Below, piece by piece: positions 15,261 through 18,665 of a stretch of DNA of 18,665 bases (position 1 is the first letter of the stretch; each line of letters starts with the position of its first letter). The notes under the pieces were generated by a model. That model was not told where the DNA came from. It worked only from the letters and a program-made list of their open reading frames with translations, and ran no database searches. A program made the translations under genes and the position numbers. Source of the DNA: CAYHZL01 sp964361075 (GTDB lineage: Bacteria > Bacteroidota > Ignavibacteria > UBA10030 > UBA8401); NCBI GenBank assembly GCA_964361075.1, contig CAYHZL010000050.1:1-18665 (forward strand), read 5' to 3'.

Positions 15261-16603
15261 ATGAAAAACAAATAATTAATTACGTAAAAAATCATCCGTC
15301 CGGCAAAGTAAAAATTGCTATTGCGGATATTGATGGAATTTTAAGAGGGAAATACATTAGTGCAGAAAAATTTCTTTCGATTGTTGATTCACATCTTGGA
15401 TTTTGCGACGTCGTATTCGGATGGGATTCGAATGATCTTGCTTATGATAATACCACGTTTAGTGGATGGCACAAAGGTTATCCTGACACACCCGCCAAAT
15501 TAGACCTTAAGACATTTAGAAAAATTCCGTGGGAAAACGATACGCCATTTTTTCTTTGTGAATTAACAGGTCCCTCGGCGTACGTCTGCCCCAGAAATGT
15601 ATTAAAGAAAGTAATCGAAGAAGCTGAACAGCTTGGTCTCGATCCATGTTTCAGCCAGGAGTTTGAGTGGTTTAATTTTGAAGAAACACCACACAGCATT
15701 CACGAAAAAAAATTTACCGGATTGAAACCTATTAGTCCCGGCATGTTCGGTTACTCAATTCTTCGCAGTACCTTTCGCAACGATTTCTTCACAGACTTAT
15801 TCGAACTATTAAAAAAATTCGACATCCCTCTTGAAGGATTGCATACAGAAACGGGACCCGGTGTTTTAGAGGCAGCCATTGCCTACGCCGATATTTTAGA
15901 GTCTGCTGATCGCGCAGTACTTTTTAAAACTAGCGTGAAAGAAATTTCTTACAAACATGGAATCATGGCTACATTCATGGCAAAATGGAATGAAAATCTT
16001 CCGGGCTGTGGCGGACATGTCCACCAAAGTTTATGGGATAAAAAAAGTAAAAAGAATATCTTTTATGACGAAAAAGATAAACAAAAAATGAGTGCAACCT
16101 TTAAAAATTATATTGCAGGTCAGTTGCATTGTTTGCCGCATATTCTTCCCCTTGTTGCGCCAACGGTTAATTCATTTAAACGACTTGTACCAGGTGCATG
16201 GGCTCCAACAACACGTACGTGGGCGGTGGACAACAGAACCGTTGCTTTACGCGCACTGCCCGGAGGAAATAAATCTACGCGATTAGAAACACGCGTTGTA
16301 GGTTCAGATACCAATCCTTATCTGGCAATGGCGGCTTGTCTTGCAAGTGGTATCTATGGAATAAAAAATAAATTGAAATTACAATCCGAAACTATAGGAA
16401 ATGGTTACCTCGATCTTAAATACGGTGTACTTCCGGCAAATCTTGAAGTAGCGACCCAAGCCATGAAAGAATCAAAAGTAGCCAAGGAATTATTTGGCGA
16501 AAAATTTGTTGAACATTTTACACAAACGCGTGAGTGGGAATGGAAACAATACATCAAAGTAGTTACCGACTGGGAAATAAAAAGATATTTTGAAATTATT
16601 TAA
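15257..16603 (+). CDS. glutamine synthetase-family gamma-glutamyl-amine ligase (PuuA/GlnA4-like)
   Basis: A 448-residue ATP-dependent ligase of the glutamine synthetase fold. Visible motifs are the metal-binding QEFEW (E135, E137), HTETGPGVLEAA (E198, E205), GCGGHVHQSL (H254, H256), NSFKRLVPGAWAP with R309 and the following NRT, and RLETRVVGSDTNPYLAMAA. The active site therefore appears complete. The N-terminal domain (IADIDGILRGKYIS) is of the type found in PuuA-like enzymes that join glutamate to amines; ordinary GlnA, which uses ammonia, fits the context less well. The start is ATGA-coupled to the permease. The predicted reaction is glutamate + ATP + ethanolamine (or similar amine) to gamma-glutamyl-ethanolamide. 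E. coli PuuA does this with putrescine and Streptomyces GlnA4 with ethanolamine. Substrate assignment rests on the permease and on the alcohol dehydrogenase next door. Confidence 0.85.
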   Translation: MNEKQIINYVKNHPSGKVKIAIADIDGILRGKYISAEKFLSIVDSHLGFCDVVFGWDSNDLAYDNTTFSGWHKGYPDTPAKLDLKTFRKIPWENDTPFFLCELTGPSAYVCPRNVLKKVIEEAEQLGLDPCFSQEFEWFNFEETPHSIHEKKFTGLKPISPGMFGYSILRSTFRNDFFTDLFELLKKFDIPLEGLHTETGPGVLEAAIAYADILESADRAVLFKTSVKEISYKHGIMATFMAKWNENLPGCGGHVHQSLWDKKSKKNIFYDEKDKQKMSATFKNYIAGQLHCLPHILPLVAPTVNSFKRLVPGAWAPTTRTWAVDNRTVALRALPGGNKSTRLETRVVGSDTNPYLAMAACLASGIYGIKNKLKLQSETIGNGYLDLKYGVLPANLEVATQAMKESKVAKELFGEKFVEHFTQTREWEWKQYIKVVTDWEIKRYFEII

Positions 16604-16608
16604 TATTT

Positions 16609-17763
16609 ATGACTATGGACTTTAACAACGTTGTTCAATTTAATTTTCCGACTACCATACGTTTTGGAGCGAATGCTGCAAAAGAATTACCGGCATACCT
16701 GAAACAATACAATCTGAGTAAACCACTTATTGCAACTGATCCTGTTATTGCAGGATTACCTTTTTTTAAGCAAGTAGTTGACGATTTAAAACAAAAAGGA
16801 TTTTCAGTTGAAGTGTTTTCTGACATACATAAAAATCCTGTAAAAAGTGATGTGTACAAAGGAACGGATGTATTTGACAATACCCAGCGCGACTGCATAG
16901 TTGGAATTGGCGGCGGTGCTGCACTCGATGTTGCCAGAGCAATAACGTTGCGAATACATCATCGCGAGGATTTATTTAAATACGACGACTTAATCGGCGG
17001 AGATATTTATGTAACTAACGCTGTTCCACATTTTATAACAATCCCAACAACATCCGGAACAGGTAGTGAAGTTGGGCGAAGCGCAATTATTGCTGACGAT
17101 GTTACACATCAGAAAAAAATACTTTTTTCGCCAAAGCTGCTTGCTCAAATAGTTTTTGCTGACCCGTTACTTACTATGGATCTGCCAGCTTTTGTAACAG
17201 CAGCAACAGGTATGGATGCACTCACACATACCATGGAAGCTTTCTTGGCAAAAAATTACCATCCGATGTGTGATGGTATTGCGCTTGAAGGAATGCGACT
17301 CATTTCTCATTCATTAGAACATGCGGTAAAAAATCCTGATCTCGAATCTCGATCTGAAATGTTGTTAGCTTCAATGATGGGAGCGATTGCTTTTCAAAAA
17401 GGTTTAGGAGTGGTACATTCTCTTGCACATCCGTTGTCATCTTTATTAGATACACACCATGGTTTAGCTAACGCTGTGAATATTCCTTACGGTATGCGTT
17501 TCAATATATCGGGATTCGAAGAAAAATTTGCGAGAATGGCAATAGCACTTGGACTTAACGATACACAAGGCGAAGCCGTTGTAAAATATTTATTTGATCT
17601 GAATTCAAAAATTGGTATTCCTCATACATTAAGAGAGATACAAGTAAAAGAAGAACATTTGGATACGTTAGCAGATTTAGCTTTTGCAGACTTTGCGCAT
17701 CCAAACAATCCTAAACCGGTATCACGTAACGACTTTAAAAAATTATATTCCGAAGCTTTATAG
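16609..17763 (+). CDS. group III iron-containing alcohol dehydrogenase
   Basis: A 384-residue NAD(P)-dependent metal alcohol dehydrogenase starting 5 nt after the ligase stop (second in-frame ATG at 16615). The N-terminal domain has the nucleotide-binding loop GIGGGAALDVARA (~99-111) and IPTTSGTGSEVGRSA (~145-159). The metal ligands are D203 and H207 (GMDALTHTMEAF), H270 (GVVHSLAHPL) and H284 (DTHHGLANA). Their spacing, 4, 63 and 14 residues, is identical to D196/H200/H263/H277 of E. coli FucO, so the site is intact. The length is typical. In this operon it would oxidise the free hydroxyl of a gamma-glutamylated amino alcohol to an aldehyde, the step that the flavin oxidase PuuB performs on an amine in the putrescine pathway. 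Direct oxidation of a free alcohol or reduction of an aldehyde are alternatives. The family is certain; the substrate is inference. Confidence 0.92.
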   Translation: MTMDFNNVVQFNFPTTIRFGANAAKELPAYLKQYNLSKPLIATDPVIAGLPFFKQVVDDLKQKGFSVEVFSDIHKNPVKSDVYKGTDVFDNTQRDCIVGIGGGAALDVARAITLRIHHREDLFKYDDLIGGDIYVTNAVPHFITIPTTSGTGSEVGRSAIIADDVTHQKKILFSPKLLAQIVFADPLLTMDLPAFVTAATGMDALTHTMEAFLAKNYHPMCDGIALEGMRLISHSLEHAVKNPDLESRSEMLLASMMGAIAFQKGLGVVHSLAHPLSSLLDTHHGLANAVNIPYGMRFNISGFEEKFARMAIALGLNDTQGEAVVKYLFDLNSKIGIPHTLREIQVKEEHLDTLADLAFADFAHPNNPKPVSRNDFKKLYSEAL

Positions 17764-17948
17764 TCAAAGCACATAAGGGCATCTCTTAAAACCCATAAAT
17801 AATTGTCATTGCGAGCCGTTCTTTGGCGAAGCAATCTCGTTTTTCTCTTTATCGTTGCAAGATTGCTTCGGTCGCTTCGCTCCCTCGCAATGACGAGGAT
17901 GTTTTTAGAGATGCACATAACCAAATTATACAATTCCCAACAAGCTCA
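17764..17948. other. gap between alcohol dehydrogenase and gamma-glutamyl hydrolase
   Basis: These 185 nt are largely occupied by the palindromic repeat at 17804-17894. No ribosome-binding site is obvious before the hydrolase ATG. Open frames crossing this gap on either strand (for example 17622-17933 minus) owe their length to the repeat and are not genes. Confidence 0.6.
17804..17894. repeat. nested palindromic intergenic repeat (GTCATTGCGAG type)
   Basis: A perfect 11-bp terminal inverted repeat, GTCATTGCGAG (17804-17814) / CTCGCAATGAC (17884-17894), encloses a second perfect 11-bp pair, CGAAGCAATCT (17827-17837) / AGATTGCTTCG (17860-17870). This is the dispersed element known from many bacterial genomes whose minus-strand translation reads RERSDRSNL. 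It interrupts the catabolic gene run between dehydrogenase and hydrolase and may affect readthrough or RNA stability. Confidence 0.85.
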
Positions 17949-18665
17949 ATGCAAAAAGTTACTGTTATTGGTATTACTGATACCGAATCTTCGTATGCCA
18001 ATTATCCATTATGGATAAAAGGCGATGATCCTTGCATTGAAATTATTAAACTTACTCCCGATAATTATGATGCTATGAATCAATGTTCAGCCATTGTATT
18101 AAGCGGAGGCATTGACGCACATCCTAAATTTTATAACAACACTAGAACAAACTATCCTAATGCACCGGAAACCTTTAATGAACAGCATGATGAATTTGAA
18201 ATAAAGATTTTTCAGTTAGCTCAAAAAATTGAACTTCCTATATTAGCAATATGCAGAGGTATGCAATTGGTGAACGTTTGTATGGGAAGGACTTTAATTC
18301 AGGATCTTGAAGAAAACAATAAATCCAATCACCGGAAGCAAAACAACAAAGACGGTATCCACAATATTAAAATCGAAAAAGATAGTTTTTTATTTACCAT
18401 CTGTAACACTGAACAAGCGACGGTGAACAGTGCACACCACCAAGGATTAGATGCAATAGCTTCTGAGTTCAAAGTGAGCGCATGGTCGCACGATGGAGTG
18501 GCAGAAGTTATAGAAAGAAAAGATCATAACAACCATCCGTTCTTTTTAGGAGTGCAAGGGCATCCCGAACGTTTTGCACAAATTCAGCCCAATGACGCTT
18601 TTACAAATACCGTAACTGCTCAGCATATTTTTTTTCTAATTTCAGTATTTCCAAAAAAAAACGAA
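17949..18665 (+). CDS. gamma-glutamyl hydrolase, peptidase C26 / PuuD-like class I amidotransferase fold (partial, runs off right edge)
   Basis: The frame opens at ATG 17949 and stays open for 239 codons to the end of the window. It begins MQKVTVIGITDTESSYANYP and has the class I glutamine-amidotransferase fold: IVLSGGIDAHPKFY (~49-62), the nucleophile elbow LAICRGMQLVNVCMG with Cys102, VNSAHHQGLDAIA (~159-171) and VQGHPERFA with His205 and Glu207 completing the triad. No synthetase or acceptor domain is attached, which fits the C26 gamma-glutamyl hydrolases such as PuuD, normally ~250 residues. Most of the protein is therefore present and only the C-terminus is cut off. The predicted role is removal of glutamate from the oxidised gamma-glutamyl intermediate (gamma-glutamyl-glycine if ethanolamine is the substrate). 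A folate-type gamma-glutamyl hydrolase is less likely given the neighbours. A palindromic repeat separates it from the dehydrogenase. Confidence 0.85.
   Translation, partial: MQKVTVIGITDTESSYANYPLWIKGDDPCIEIIKLTPDNYDAMNQCSAIVLSGGIDAHPKFYNNTRTNYPNAPETFNEQHDEFEIKIFQLAQKIELPILAICRGMQLVNVCMGRTLIQDLEENNKSNHRKQNNKDGIHNIKIEKDSFLFTICNTEQATVNSAHHQGLDAIASEFKVSAWSHDGVAEVIERKDHNNHPFFLGVQGHPERFAQIQPNDAFTNTVTAQHIFFLISVFPKKNE

Noticed and set aside
15257..16603. Housekeeping glutamine synthetase GlnA.
   Set aside because: Coupling to an ethanolamine-type permease and a gamma-glutamyl hydrolase, plus PuuA-like N-terminal sequence, favours an amine ligase, though only phylogeny or assay would settle it.
17622..17933. 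Minus-strand 103-codon open frame, and the + strand 17803-18018 frame.
   Set aside because: Both owe their length to the GTCATTGCGAG repeat (RERSDRSNL signature) and overlap real genes; the true gene here is the + strand hydrolase from 17949.

Overview
The window reads as chromosomal DNA of an AT-rich member of the Bacteroidota/Chlorobi/Ignavibacteria (FCB) assemblage. The indications are two proteins with type IX secretion (T9SS)-style C-terminal domains (one with the classic YPNPFNPST...LLGREVATL signature), a PorV/PorQ-family outer-membrane protein, a TonB-dependent receptor with an N-terminal carboxypeptidase-regulatory-like domain, and mostly weak Shine-Dalgarno sequences. The CTD wording is closest to what I know from Ignavibacteria-like genomes; this placement is inference. 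All convincing genes are on the + strand.

Region A (1-1657): a NarL/LuxR-type response regulator without its kinase in view, then a secreted endonuclease/exonuclease/phosphatase-fold hydrolase.

Region B (1658-13669): an envelope/secretion block. A TonB-dependent receptor overlaps or abuts a ~1140-residue exported protein with Asp/Asn/Gly-rich calcium-loop-like repeats, an Fn3-like domain and a T9SS-like C-terminus. After an intergenic stretch filled with nested inverted repeats come a PorV/PorQ-family protein and, translationally coupled to it (ATGA), a membrane-anchored SurA/parvulin-like chaperone. A 33-codon ORF bridges exactly from the chaperone stop to the start of a LamG-repeat protein carrying a full T9SS sorting domain. 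The block looks like a surface protein set together with the machinery that exports and places it. A good terminator follows.

Region C (13670-18665): a cluster of palindromic intergenic repeats, then ethanolamine-permease-family transporter, glutamine-synthetase-like ligase (ATGA-coupled), group III iron alcohol dehydrogenase (5-nt gap), another palindromic repeat, and a class I amidotransferase-fold gamma-glutamyl hydrolase that runs off the right edge. Together they suggest a gamma-glutamylation route for ethanolamine or a related amino alcohol: import, capping of the amine with glutamate, oxidation of the free alcohol, an aldehyde dehydrogenase step not seen here, and hydrolysis to release glutamate. 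This is analogous to the E. coli Puu putrescine pathway but with an alcohol dehydrogenase in place of the FAD amine oxidase.

No tRNA, rRNA, CRISPR array or transposase gene was recognised. No gene-free stretch exceeds 300 bases; the longer gaps (1658-1935, 8262-8518, 13670-13916, 17764-17948) are described as separate features.
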